Assembly: GCF_000259255.1 (NCBI RefSeq)
Contig: NC_017737.1
Coordinates: 682,001-746,000 of the forward strand
Source: Helicobacter cetorum MIT 00-7128
Lineage (GTDB): Bacteria; Campylobacterota; Campylobacteria; Campylobacterales; Helicobacteraceae
DNA: 64,000 nt
Reading direction: 5' to 3'
Shown here: in pieces, positions 1 to 8,302 of the stretch
Position numbering within the stretch: position 1 is the first letter of the stretch
Layout: the number at the start of each line of letters is the position of its first letter
Notes under the pieces: generated by a model
What the model was told of the DNA's origin: nothing
Databases searched by the model: none
Seen by the model: only the letters and a program-made list of their open reading frames with translations
Translations under genes and position numbers: made by a program

Positions 1-2
1 AT

Positions 3-314
3 GCGATAAAGAGTCTCAAAAATAGGAATATTTTCATTGTGGATAGGGGGATTGAAACGGGATTAAAGGCAGGTTTAGCAGTGCAAACTTGTTTGAAAAA
101 AGAATGTCAAGATATTTACATTCTTACCCCTATAGTTGCCCAAAATGTCGCCCAAGGTTTAGAGGGGCTATGCGATGGGGTTATTAGTGTGTATCGCCCT
201 GAATGTTTTGTATCTATTGAACATCATTATGAGGGCTTAAGAGCACTAGATAACAAAGAGATTGAAGAATACTTAGGTGTGAAAGGCACCGATAAACAAA
301 CTAAGGAAAACTAA
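3..314 (+). CDS. Phosphoribosyltransferase family protein (3' part)
   Basis: The reading frame is already open at the left window edge, so the 5' end is missing. The visible part holds a PRPP-loop-like segment, IVDRGIETGLKAG, near the start; the type-I phosphoribosyltransferase signature is (V/I)-(V/I)-D-D-x-x-x-T-G. It probably works in base salvage or is a ComF-like or regulatory relative; substrate cannot be assigned. It ends 3 bp before pnp, on the same strand, so the two are probably co-transcribed, as in H. pylori where a phosphoribosyltransferase gene adjoins pnp. Confidence 0.75.
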   Translation, partial: AIKSLKNRNIFIVDRGIETGLKAGLAVQTCLKKECQDIYILTPIVAQNVAQGLEGLCDGVISVYRPECFVSIEHHYEGLRALDNKEIEEYLGVKGTDKQTKEN

Positions 315-317
315 AAT

Positions 318-2396
318 ATGGACTTTATAACAATTAATTCAGCCAATAAAAGCGAAGAATTTGCTCTCAAACAAGTTGCCAAGCAAGCTAATAGCTCAGT
401 ATTGTATCGTTTAGGAAAAACACTCATTTTAGCGAGTGTGTGCGTAGAACAAGAGCCAGTAAGCGAAGATTTTTTGCCTTTAGTGGTGCAATTTTTAGAA
501 AAATCTTATGCTGCAGGCAAGATTCCCGGAGGCTTTGTCAAAAGAGAGGGCAGACCCGGCGATTTTGAGATTTTAACCTCTCGTTTGATTGATAGGACTT
601 TACGCCCTTTATTCCCTAAAGATTATCGCTATCCCACACAAATCACCTTAATGGTTTTAAGCCATGACACAGAAAATGATTTGCAAGTTTCAGCGCTTAA
701 TGCTGCCTCTAGTGCGTTATATCTAGCCAATATCGCTCCTATTAAAAGTGTAACAGCTTGTAGGATTGCACGAATTAAAGAAAATGAAGAAGAAAAATTT
801 GTGATTAATCCTAGTATGAGTGTTTTAGAAAAATCTAGCCTAGATTTATTTGTTTCAGGCACTAAAGAAAGTTTGGCAATGATTGAAATGCGCTCTTTAG
901 GGCAAGAGCTAAACGCTTTAGAAGAACCTTTAATGCTAGAAGCTTTAGAATTAGCCCAGATGAGCTTGAAAGAAACTTGCACGCTTTATGAAGAGACTTT
1001 TACGCCCTTGCAAAATGCCCCATTTTTTAAAGAGAGCGTGTTAGCTTGCGTGAATGAGCGCTTATTAGAATTGCTTAAAAGCCAATATTTTGATGAAATT
1101 ATCTTAGGTATTCAAAGTTCAGCTTTAAGTGAAAGAGAGAGTGCTTTTAAAAATATTGCTAAACATGTGAGTGAGGCGCATTCAGAATTTAGTTATGAAG
1201 AAATTGAACTGGCTTTAGAAAAGCTCAAAAAAGCTGAAATTAGGCGCATGATTTTAAAAGATAGAGTGCGAGCTGATAAGCGTGCCTTAGATGAGGTGCG
1301 CCCTATTTCTATAGAAAGCAATCTATTGCCTATGGCGCATAGCTCTATTCTTTTTACTAGAGGACAGACTCAAAGTTTGGTTGTAGGAATCTTAGGCACA
1401 GATAATGACGCTCAAAGCCATGAAAATTTAGAACATAAAGCCCCCTATAAAGAACGCTTTATGTTCCATTATAATTTTCCGCCTTTTTCTGTAGGCGAGG
1501 CAAGCCCTATTGGTGCGACTTCAAGGCGTGAATTAGGGCATGGGAATTTGGCTAAAAGGGCGCTTGAAACAAGCATTAAAAACAAAGAGCAAGTCATTCG
1601 CTTAGTTTCTGAAATCTTAGAAAGCAATGGTTCAAGCTCAATGGCAAGCGTGTGTGCAGGCTCTTTAGCGCTCTATGCAAGTGGGGTAGAGATTTATGAC
1701 TTGGTAGCTGGAGTTGCTATGGGTGTGGTGCAAGAGGGCGATGAATATGCGATTTTGAGTGATATTAGTGGCTTAGAAGACGCTCAAGGGGATATGGATT
1801 TTAAAATTGCAGGTAGTCTTAAAGGCATTACAGCTATGCAAATGGATACTAAGCTTAATGGCGTTAAGCTTGAGATTTTAAACGCCGCACTTTTGCAAGC
1901 TAAAAAAGCACGAGAGCATATCCTAAACATCATGCAAGAGGCTCAAAAACAGATTGTTATCAACTTTGCTAATTTACCCGCTACAGAGATTTTTAGCGTT
2001 GCGCCCGATAAGATTGTAGAAATTATTGGTCAAGGGGGGCGCACGATTAGAGATATTGTAGAGCGCTTTGAAGTTAAGATTGATTTGAATAAGCCTAGTG
2101 GCGAAGTGAAAATTATGGGTAATAAAGAGCGCATTTTAGAGGCTAAAGAATTTATTCTAGCTCTTTTGCGTAAATCTTGCCAAGAATTAGAGCAATACCA
2201 GCTAGATGAAATCTTAGAGGCACAAGTCAAAAAAATTGTAGATTTTGGAGCGTTTCTAAGCTTACCAAAAGGGGGCGAGGGCTTGTTGCGTAAGCAAATC
2301 ATAGAAAAATGTGGCGTAACGCTTAATGAGGGCGATAAAGTGCGTTGCAGAATTTCTAGCTTTAATAAAGGAAAGATTGGCTTAGACTTAGCCTAA
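318..2396 (+). CDS. pnp: Polyribonucleotide nucleotidyltransferase (PNPase)
   Basis: Phosphorolytic 3'-5' exoribonuclease that degrades RNA to nucleoside diphosphates, normally as a trimer in the cytosol. The 692 residues show the full family layout: first RNase PH domain (includes GGFVKREGRPGDFEILTSRL), helical linker, second RNase PH domain, KH domain with the GQGG loop near residue 571, and a C-terminal S1 domain from about residue 630 (KIVDFGAFLSL). Length is normal. The ATG lies 3 bp after the upstream stop. A hairpin follows the gene. Confidence 0.97.
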   Translation: MDFITINSANKSEEFALKQVAKQANSSVLYRLGKTLILASVCVEQEPVSEDFLPLVVQFLEKSYAAGKIPGGFVKREGRPGDFEILTSRLIDRTLRPLFPKDYRYPTQITLMVLSHDTENDLQVSALNAASSALYLANIAPIKSVTACRIARIKENEEEKFVINPSMSVLEKSSLDLFVSGTKESLAMIEMRSLGQELNALEEPLMLEALELAQMSLKETCTLYEETFTPLQNAPFFKESVLACVNERLLELLKSQYFDEIILGIQSSALSERESAFKNIAKHVSEAHSEFSYEEIELALEKLKKAEIRRMILKDRVRADKRALDEVRPISIESNLLPMAHSSILFTRGQTQSLVVGILGTDNDAQSHENLEHKAPYKERFMFHYNFPPFSVGEASPIGATSRRELGHGNLAKRALETSIKNKEQVIRLVSEILESNGSSSMASVCAGSLALYASGVEIYDLVAGVAMGVVQEGDEYAILSDISGLEDAQGDMDFKIAGSLKGITAMQMDTKLNGVKLEILNAALLQAKKAREHILNIMQEAQKQIVINFANLPATEIFSVAPDKIVEIIGQGGRTIRDIVERFEVKIDLNKPSGEVKIMGNKERILEAKEFILALLRKSCQELEQYQLDEILEAQVKKIVDFGAFLSLPKGGEGLLRKQIIEKCGVTLNEGDKVRCRISSFNKGKIGLDLA

Positions 2397-2421
2397 GCTA
2401 TTTTTTATTGCCTTTAAATCT

Positions 2422-2454
2422 AGCCCTATGCGAACAAAACTAAGGCATAGGGCT
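2422..2454 (+). terminator. Hairpin terminator after pnp
   Basis: Perfect 10-bp inverted repeat AGCCCTATGC / GCATAGGGCT with a 13-nt loop, 25 bp after the pnp stop. There is no strong T run after it (TATAAAAATT), so intrinsic termination is probable but not certain. Confidence 0.6.
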
Positions 2455-2784
2455 TATAAAAATTATCTGTTATATGTTGCTTTCTATTCCTTTTCTTTTG
2501 GCAATAATGATATTTTGAAGGCATTTTTTTGGAAGCTTCAATTAATCTAACTAGAACTTCTTTCTCTTTTTATACATTAAAATAATTAAAAATATTAGTT
2601 TGGGTATTTTTATATATTCATTTTTGTTGCCCAACCTATTAAATTCGCTTTGCCGATTAAAATAGTGTTGTGATTAATTGTGCCACTATCCGTAAAAACG
2701 AATTGGTTCAACTTAACTTAAGTTTTCACAATGAGCTTTAAGCTATTATGCATAAAAAATATTTCTATTTTTATTTAAAATATA
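2455..2784. other. 330-bp spacer with possible coding relics
   Basis: No complete gene is visible. On the minus strand, 2610-2711 is open for 33 codons in a protein-like composition (LNQFVFTDSGTINHNTILIG...), bounded by stops and without a ribosome binding site; it may be a relic of a larger gene. The rest is AT-rich with no recognised signal. Confidence 0.3.
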
Positions 2785-3072
2785 CTACCCAATCACTCCA
2801 GAATAATAAAGCACAGCAATAAGCATAGCACCTTTAAACACAAAAGCACCTACTATACAAGCAACAGCAAATTTGATGGCACTTTTTTTAAAGCCAACTT
2901 TTTTAAAATCTCTATACCATTTCAAAGTAAAAAAGATAACACTTAAAAAACCAAGTAGTATTAAAATCATAAACAACAAAATCCCATTTGTTTGTCGGTC
3001 TTTTTCAACCGATGCTGTTAAAAACGATGTGTTAATAAGAAATAATAAAAATGCTTTAAACATTATATTCAT
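2785..3072 (-). CDS. Small membrane protein, function unknown
   Basis: 95 residues. The N-terminus looks like a signal peptide (about 1-20, ending near TAS). Two hydrophobic segments follow, about 30-50 and 65-92, separated by a basic stretch (KWYRDFKKVGFKKS). The signal-plus-two-helix layout resembles VirB2/TrbC pilins superficially, but no signature supports that. It lies 24 bp downstream of the Sel1-repeat gene on the same strand and probably ends that transcript. A role as membrane partner of the Sel1 protein is a guess from position only. Confidence 0.6.
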   Translation of the reverse strand: MNIMFKAFLLFLINTSFLTASVEKDRQTNGILLFMILILLGFLSVIFFTLKWYRDFKKVGFKKSAIKFAVACIVGAFVFKGAMLIAVLYYSGVIG

Positions 3073-3096
3073 TTGAGTTCCTTTTAAAAATTAGTT

Positions 3097-4728
3097 TTAT
3101 CTATTTTTAAGATAATTGATTGAGTAGGCATTCCCAAGTGATGCAGCTTTTTGATAATAAGGAAGAGCTTTAAATTCATCATCTTCTCGTAAATGATACA
3201 TCAATGCAATACCAGAGTATGCAAAGGCTTTTTGATGTTTTCCAACCTCTGCTTGTGCGCCTTCTAAAAAATGTTCGTATGCTTTATTGTGATCTTCTTC
3301 TACTCCAAAACCACTTGCATACATTCTTCCTAAAAAGATGTGTGCGTCTGCTAGAATATCTGCTGTTGTATAAAAGACTTTTTTGATTTTTGCTTTTTCT
3401 TTTTCATTATTTTCTTTTTTTATAACTTCATGGAAGTATTCAAAGGCTTTTGTATAGTCTTTTTCTACCCCATTGCCATCATAATAGGCTACCCCTACTT
3501 TCAAACAACTCTTTGTATCTCCCATATTAGCTGCCTTTAAAAAACATTCAAAGGCTTTTTGTTCATTTATCTTTACCCCTTTAATTTTATCTTTGCCGGC
3601 CATAGCACCAGCACTTTCATATAATCTCCCTGCATTAAAATATCCTATAAATTCCCCCATTTCTCCAACTTTTTGCCAATAGGTAGCGCTCTTGTCAAAA
3701 TACGCACTAGCTTGCTTTCTATCATCAACTTTATATGCCCATTCCCCATATGTTGCAGCCATTTTTGTATACCCCTCAAAATTTCCCATATCTATAGCTT
3801 TTTGAAAATATGTAATCGCTCTATCAAAGCCATAAATACTACATTCTTCACCAACAGATGCAAGAATTCCTAATTCCAAATAGGCTTGACTATCTCCCAT
3901 ACTAGCAGCCTTTTGAAAATATTTAATCCCTTTTTCAAAATCGTATTCTATAATGCTATCCCCCCATGCATAAATTAATCCTAATTCAGTATACCCCTTA
4001 GGATTTCCATACTCTCCTGCTTTTTGATAATATTCTATGGCATCTCCATGGAATTCTAAGGCTTTTTCTTCATTGTCTTTTTCTAGCGCTTTGTAATCAT
4101 CATACAAAATTTTTGCAATTTTTAAACAAGCATCTGCACTTTGCATAGAATTTGCAGCTATTAAGTAGTATTGAGTAGCTATGCTTATATTCTTATCTGA
4201 ATCACTACTATCAATTTCAAATTCATCCAATAACTCTTGTGTCGGTTCAATATATGCTTTTTCATACATTTGTCCTATTCTAAAAAGGCCATCACCTTCT
4301 TTTAATGCAACAGCTTTTTGATAAAAATCAAGGGCTTTTAAACAGTCTTGTTCTACGCCATTAGCGTTTTCATATATTGAACCTAGTAGGATATATCCTA
4401 GACTATCTCCCATATTACCAGCTTTTTCTAAGTATTCAAGAGCTTTTTTATTTATTACTTGAATGTCAAAATTTTCCAAATTATTGCAATGACACTGCAA
4501 GAGTGCTAAACAGATATACCCCTCACTATCTCCCATCTCTGCGGCTTTTAAAAAGCATTCATGTGCTTTTTGTAAGCTTTGTTCTACTTCGTCGCCATCT
4601 CTATAAGCTATACCTATTTTGATACACTCTTTACTATCTTTTTGCATAAGGGCATTTTCTAATTTATGAACAAGAAAATCTCGTTTTTTTGAATTAAAGA
4701 TTGCATTCCATATTGCCTTAAGAGACAT
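3097..4728 (-). CDS. Sel1-like repeat protein, cytosolic form
   Basis: 543 residues made largely of Sel1-like (SLR/TPR-type) repeats of about 36 residues, each built around motifs such as AAEMGDSEGYICLALL and ALDFYQKAV. Such solenoids bind peptides or proteins. Unlike the secreted Helicobacter cysteine-rich (Hcp) proteins there is no signal peptide and no regular paired cysteines, so this one is probably cytosolic. Repeat variants with inserted spacers (Y..IEPTQELL, DIL..AHIFLGRM) suggest divergent repeats. It sits 11 bp downstream of a 77-aa gene and 24 bp upstream of a small membrane protein gene, all on the minus strand. Confidence 0.85.
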   Translation of the reverse strand: MSLKAIWNAIFNSKKRDFLVHKLENALMQKDSKECIKIGIAYRDGDEVEQSLQKAHECFLKAAEMGDSEGYICLALLQCHCNNLENFDIQVINKKALEYLEKAGNMGDSLGYILLGSIYENANGVEQDCLKALDFYQKAVALKEGDGLFRIGQMYEKAYIEPTQELLDEFEIDSSDSDKNISIATQYYLIAANSMQSADACLKIAKILYDDYKALEKDNEEKALEFHGDAIEYYQKAGEYGNPKGYTELGLIYAWGDSIIEYDFEKGIKYFQKAASMGDSQAYLELGILASVGEECSIYGFDRAITYFQKAIDMGNFEGYTKMAATYGEWAYKVDDRKQASAYFDKSATYWQKVGEMGEFIGYFNAGRLYESAGAMAGKDKIKGVKINEQKAFECFLKAANMGDTKSCLKVGVAYYDGNGVEKDYTKAFEYFHEVIKKENNEKEKAKIKKVFYTTADILADAHIFLGRMYASGFGVEEDHNKAYEHFLEGAQAEVGKHQKAFAYSGIALMYHLREDDEFKALPYYQKAASLGNAYSINYLKNR

Positions 4729-4739
4729 TTTATATCCTT

Positions 4740-4973
4740 CTATTTTAATTTTAGTGTGTTGATAGCCTCTATGATTTCAATGAGTTTATTTTTTTCTTCT
4801 TCTTTTATTGTCCCTTGAAAGGTTATGGTGCCATTGTCAAACACATTAACTATGCTACCATTATTATGATGCGTGTGTTTGGTGTAACAGTCATTAAATT
4901 TTTCATTAGTGGCTATATAGTGTAACTTATCAAGCATTGCTCTCAAATCTTTTACATCATTGCATTTAATCAT
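4740..4973 (-). CDS. Small protein with possible TBP-like fold, unknown function
   Basis: 77 residues, first gene of the minus-strand unit. The segment IVNVFDNGTITFQGT followed by a C-terminal helix (KEEEKNKLIEIIEAIN) resembles the strand-turn-strand (NG.(I/V).(F/V)QG) seen in TBP-like domains, such as the RNase HIII N-terminus or the RnlA toxin. This is pattern resemblance only. Start: ATG at 4973, with AAGGAT just upstream as ribosome binding site. A TATTATACT-like -10 lies further upstream next to a hexamer repeat. Confidence 0.65.
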   Translation of the reverse strand: MIKCNDVKDLRAMLDKLHYIATNEKFNDCYTKHTHHNNGSIVNVFDNGTITFQGTIKEEEKNKLIEIIEAINTLKLK

Positions 4974-5020
4974 TGCTTATCCTTATAATTTAATACTTTT
5001 TAAAAAACTTATCAGTATAA

Positions 5021-5050
5021 TATCCTTATCCTTATCCTTATCCTTATCCT
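5021..5050 (-). repeat. (TATCCT)5 hexanucleotide tandem repeat
   Basis: Five perfect copies of TATCCT on the plus strand (AGGATA on the minus strand), followed by a partial copy. It lies about 48-77 bp upstream of the ATG at 4973, directly upstream of a -10-like TATTATACT, so in the -35/upstream region of the minus-strand unit. Copy-number change would move upstream promoter elements in 6-bp steps without affecting any reading frame. Confidence 0.8.
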
Positions 5051-5229
5051 TAGCTTAATCTTTGGTTTTTTTCTAGTGTTTTTATGTGAAAATATTTAAG
5101 TTAGGTTTTTTCTGATTAAAAGGGATTTTAAGCCATTTTATGGCAAAATAGCGTCCTTGCTATGTTTTTGAGAGTAGAGGAACGATTCGAAATAAAAACG
5201 AGCAAATATCTAACATACGGAGCGATAAA

Positions 5230-5541
5230 ATGAAATTTTTAGCGTTATTTTTTCTTGGTTTAGTAGGCGTTGTTTTTGCTGATGATGCAAGTGGGGCAGA
5301 GATGATTAAATCTTACTCTATTTTAGGAGCAATGATTGGCTTAGGTATTGCAGCATTTGGTGGGGCGATTGGTATGGGAAATGCTGCAGCAGCGACTATT
5401 ACAGGCACAGCGAGAAATCCGGGAGTTGGCGGTAAATTACTCACTACTATGTTTGTAGCTATGGCGATGATTGAAGCGCAAGTAATTTATACCTTAGTAT
5501 TTGCTATTATTGCTATTTATAGCAATCCATTCTTAAGCTAA
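5230..5541 (+). CDS. atpE: F0F1 ATP synthase subunit c
   Basis: Proteolipid of the membrane rotor ring. 103 residues, long for a c subunit because of an N-terminal signal-like segment (about 1-18, ending VFADDA). Two transmembrane helices follow: a glycine/alanine-rich helix (GAMIGLGIAAFGGAIGMG) and a second with the ion-carrying glutamate E82 (AMAMIEAQVIY). The polar loop ARNPG is at 61-65. As in H. pylori the gene stands apart from the main atp operon. It is monocistronic, with the tRNA-Leu genes downstream. Confidence 0.97.
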   Translation: MKFLALFFLGLVGVVFADDASGAEMIKSYSILGAMIGLGIAAFGGAIGMGNAAAATITGTARNPGVGGKLLTTMFVAMAMIEAQVIYTLVFAIIAIYSNPFLS

Positions 5542-5587
5542 GCCTTACATTAAGCTAGATTTATTGCTTAAAAAGCATAAATTTAGC

Positions 5588-5593
5588 TATAAT
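5588..5593 (+). promoter_or_regulatory. -10 box for tRNA-Leu(GAG)
   Basis: Perfect TATAAT 24 bp before the tRNA, the right distance for a short pre-tRNA leader. Confidence 0.6.
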
Positions 5594-5616
5594 GTCTTTT
5601 TATTTTAATTTTTTAA

Positions 5617-5703
5617 GCACTGGTGGTGGAATTGGTAGACACGCCATCTTGAGGGGGTGGTGAGAGCAATCTCGTGCGAGTTCGATTCTCGCTCAGTGCA
5701 CCA
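5617..5703 (+). tRNA. tRNA-Leu (anticodon GAG)
   Basis: 87-nt class II tRNA with long variable arm and encoded CCA. The acceptor stem GCACTGG pairs with TCAGTGC (one G-T wobble). The anticodon stem CCATC/GGTGG encloses loop TTGAGGG, giving anticodon GAG, which reads CUC and CUU leucine codons. T loop TTCGATT. A second tRNA-Leu follows 55 bp later. Confidence 0.95.
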
Positions 5704-5734
5704 TGCTTTATAGTTCTTTTAAGGAACAAGTGGG

Positions 5735-5740
5735 TATAAT
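5735..5740 (+). promoter_or_regulatory. -10 box for tRNA-Leu(CAA)
   Basis: TATAAT in the spacer between the two tRNA-Leu genes, 18 bp before the second one, so each tRNA seems to have its own promoter. Confidence 0.55.
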
Positions 5741-5757
5741 CTCACTTTTTTAGTTGT

Positions 5758-5844
5758 GCCGAAGTGGTGGAACTGGTAGACGCGCTAGACTCAAAATCTG
5801 GTGAGGGCAACCTCGTGTCGGTTCGAGTCCGACCTTCGGCACCA
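5758..5844 (+). tRNA. tRNA-Leu (anticodon CAA)
   Basis: 87-nt class II tRNA. The acceptor GCCGAAG pairs fully with CTTCGGC, followed by A and encoded CCA. The anticodon stem CTAGA/TCTGG encloses loop CTCAAAA, giving anticodon CAA, which reads UUG. About 280 bp of AT-rich spacer follow, with a TTAGAAT-like -10 for the next gene. Confidence 0.95.
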
Positions 5845-6123
5845 TTAACTCTCATATAATCTAATCTTTCTTTTAAGCCAATTTTTTTATTAGGTTAAAT
5901 TCTTAACTTACTTTGATGAAATATTTTGCAGAATTATTATTAACCTCAGCTAATTCTTAATAATAAAATAGCTTTTTATTTTTAAAATATCTCAAAAATG
6001 GAATTTGAATCTGTAGAAAAACTTAAATAAAATAACTAATTAAACTTTTATCTCTTTTAAAACAATTTTAGGTTAGAATTTTATCTTTTGTTAGATTGTT
6101 ATGGTGTGGTTTAAGGAGCTGTT

Positions 6124-6498
6124 GTGTTAAGAATGCGTTTTATTTTAAGTGCGAGTATTTATCTTTTTGTATTTACTTTAGCCTTGCTTGGTTGCTTGCG
6201 TGTGTTATTTGGTTTGGTCATCTATCAATTTTATGATGTTTTAAAAGAAGTGTCCATTAATGATATTGCCATAACCTTGTGGAGTGGGTTGCGTTTTGAT
6301 GCACGCATAAGTGCAAGTGTGGCTCTAATCTATGCGCTATTGGCTCTAGTGCTATGGGGACAGAAAATTTTCCTTAAAAAACAACTTTTCGGGGGGGGGG
6401 GCGATTTTAAAGGCGTTTGGAGGGGTTATTGTTTTTCTATGCGTTCTTGTTGGCATGGGAGATATTGCTTTTTACACTCTTTTTGGCGATGTATATAA
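6124..6498 (+). CDS. LtaS/MdoB-type sulfatase, N-terminal part (phase OFF)
   Basis: 5' half of a gene split by a frameshift at a run of 11 G. About 90 true residues precede the tract: hydrophobic N-terminus with transmembrane segments at about 7-32 and 58-78. After the tract the frame reads a nonsense tail ending at 6498. The start GTG at 6124 has a good AAGGAG site 5 bp upstream; an in-frame ATG is at 6133. With 10 or 13 G the frame would continue into the downstream sulfatase through a further membrane helix (AFGGVIVFLCVLVGMGDIAF). See the downstream part for function. Confidence 0.8.
   Translation: MLRMRFILSASIYLFVFTLALLGCLRVLFGLVIYQFYDVLKEVSINDIAITLWSGLRFDARISASVALIYALLALVLWGQKIFLKKQLFGGGGDFKGVWRGYCFSMRSCWHGRYCFLHSFWRCI
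6391..6401 (+). repeat. Poly-G tract (11 G), contingency repeat
   Basis: Homopolymer of 11 G inside the coding region of the membrane sulfatase gene. Codon phase before the tract and phase of the sulfatase after it differ by one base. Loss of one G, or gain of two, would fuse both halves, so this isolate is in the OFF state. Confidence 0.95.
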
Positions 6499-8164
6499 CA
6501 GCAATTTATTAGGATTATTCACAGAAGATTTTTTAACCCTTTTTTCTATGGGGTTACACCATAAGGCTTTATTGCCTTTGCAAATTTTACTGAGCGTTTT
6601 TCTAGCCATTGTATGCGTGTTTTTGTATGTGCGTGGTCTTAAGAAATTAGAGAGAATTTTAAACACAAACACAAAAACAAGCTTTTTAGAAGTAGGGGGA
6701 CTTCTAGCGTTTTTAAGTGTGCTTATTGTGGTGTCTATCAATTCAGCCTTTTCTTTTAAGGGGCTAAGCTTAGATAAGAGCGCTCATTTTCCTACTAATA
6801 AATTTTTACGCACTATCACACCAAGCAGTTTTCATGCTCTCTATAACTTAGCTAAAATTAGCACCAAAATGCCTAAATTTGCAGATTTTACGCCAAAAAG
6901 TTTGGAGACTATTTTGCATGAGAGATTAACCAATGAGCCCTATAATCTCAAGGCGTTATTAACACATCATTCCACAAGTCAAGCGAGTGAAAAAATAGAG
7001 CAAGTCTTTTTTATTGTGGCAGAGAGTTTGAGCGATTATTATTTTGAGTCTTTAAATGGGGTTGTTTTAGCGCAAAAACTTCAAGTTTTATTAAAAGAAG
7101 ATAATGTCTATTCGTTTAAACCTAAGCATTTTATCCAAGGCACAGATAGGACGATTAAAACCATTGGCTTGTTGGTAAGCGGGCTTTATCCTTTTAGTGA
7201 AACCTTAATGAGTAGAATGGCGAGCGTCAAGCCTTTAGAAACCGCACTAGCTTTGCAAGTTAAACCCCTAGGCTATAGCACAAATTTTTTCTACGGCGGG
7301 AGTTCTAATTGGCAGAATTTAGAAAAGTTTGTGTTAGCGCAAGGCTTTGATAAGCTGTTTTATTATTCCAATATTGAGCCTTATTATAATAAACATGCGA
7401 GTTTGTATCCACAGCCAGCGAGTAATAATTATGGTTTTCATGACAATGTCTTGTTTGATTATATTTTAGACACCATTTCTAACAATCAAAAAAGCTTTAA
7501 CATGATTTTAACGCTCTCAAATCATGATACTTACAATCTTAACTTAAAAGCTTTTAAGGGCGATTTAGAAGTGCCATTAGATAAAATGGCTCAGTCTATC
7601 ACTAATGCGAGTGATTTACAATCTATGGGGACAAGGTTTTGGAGCTCTAGTGTTTTAGCGCATTTTATTAAAAGGGCTAAAGAGAAGTTTCCTAAAGCGC
7701 TTTTTATTATCACAGGAGACCATTTTGATAGGAATTTTCAAATGGCTAAAGGGCATTTAGAGACTAACCACACTATTCCTTTAATTGTCGTTGCACCAAA
7801 ATCTGTGCGCTTATACCCACAACAAACTTTAGGCACTCATATGGATTTAATCGCAACGATTTTAGAACTATTGACACCTAAAAATCAAAGCTACCTCTCT
7901 TTTTCTAAGCCATTATTTAGCACAAACAACACACTAAAAGAATTTAATAGTGCTATGGGGGATAATGCTATGGCAATGATGTTTAAAAACCAGCTTAGTT
8001 TTTATGAGCCTAGCACTTCTTGGCAATGCTCAATGAGTCCGCACCATTTTGAGCTTTTAGATTCGTGTTTGGATTTAGAAGAGTTGCAACATTATGAAAA
8101 AGACTTTTTGAAATTGAAAGAAAATCAAGCGTTGAGTTGGCATATCTTTAAGCATGGTTTTTAA
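6455..8164 (+). CDS. LtaS/MdoB-type membrane sulfatase, C-terminal part
   Basis: Alkaline-phosphatase-superfamily phosphotransferase of the LtaS/MdoB type. The first methionine after the tract is at 6455, but in an ON variant coding continues in this frame from 6401. It carries further membrane helices at about 45-65 and 75-100, then a periplasmic sulfatase domain: FFIVAESLSDYY (metal-binding Glu), GTDRTIKTIGLLVSGLYP (nucleophile Thr in RTI), ITGDHFDRN (metal-binding Asp/His). Such enzymes usually move phosphoglycerol or phosphoethanolamine from phospholipid to a glycan. The acceptor here is unknown; a surface glycan or lipid A is plausible. It may be untranslated in this state. Confidence 0.85.
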   Translation: MGDIAFYTLFGDVYNSNLLGLFTEDFLTLFSMGLHHKALLPLQILLSVFLAIVCVFLYVRGLKKLERILNTNTKTSFLEVGGLLAFLSVLIVVSINSAFSFKGLSLDKSAHFPTNKFLRTITPSSFHALYNLAKISTKMPKFADFTPKSLETILHERLTNEPYNLKALLTHHSTSQASEKIEQVFFIVAESLSDYYFESLNGVVLAQKLQVLLKEDNVYSFKPKHFIQGTDRTIKTIGLLVSGLYPFSETLMSRMASVKPLETALALQVKPLGYSTNFFYGGSSNWQNLEKFVLAQGFDKLFYYSNIEPYYNKHASLYPQPASNNYGFHDNVLFDYILDTISNNQKSFNMILTLSNHDTYNLNLKAFKGDLEVPLDKMAQSITNASDLQSMGTRFWSSSVLAHFIKRAKEKFPKALFIITGDHFDRNFQMAKGHLETNHTIPLIVVAPKSVRLYPQQTLGTHMDLIATILELLTPKNQSYLSFSKPLFSTNNTLKEFNSAMGDNAMAMMFKNQLSFYEPSTSWQCSMSPHHFELLDSCLDLEELQHYEKDFLKLKENQALSWHIFKHGF

Positions 8165-8302
8165 CCTTAATGGTTCAAATTCTCACAATTTTACTTTAAT
8201 TATTCCTAAAAGAGTGGTTTTTTGATAATCATTATTGTTGGTTGTAATGATGTGTAGTAAGATTTTGTAGGTTTTTTAAATCAAAAACAAATAGGATAAA
8301 AC

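Noticed and set aside
2430-2540. 32-codon minus-strand ORF in the pnp spacer
   Set aside because: Crosses the terminator hairpin, no ribosome binding site, no recognisable product.
3097-4728. Sel1-repeat region as a DNA repeat or CRISPR-like array
   Set aside because: Periodicity is at the protein level (36 residues); the DNA copies are divergent.
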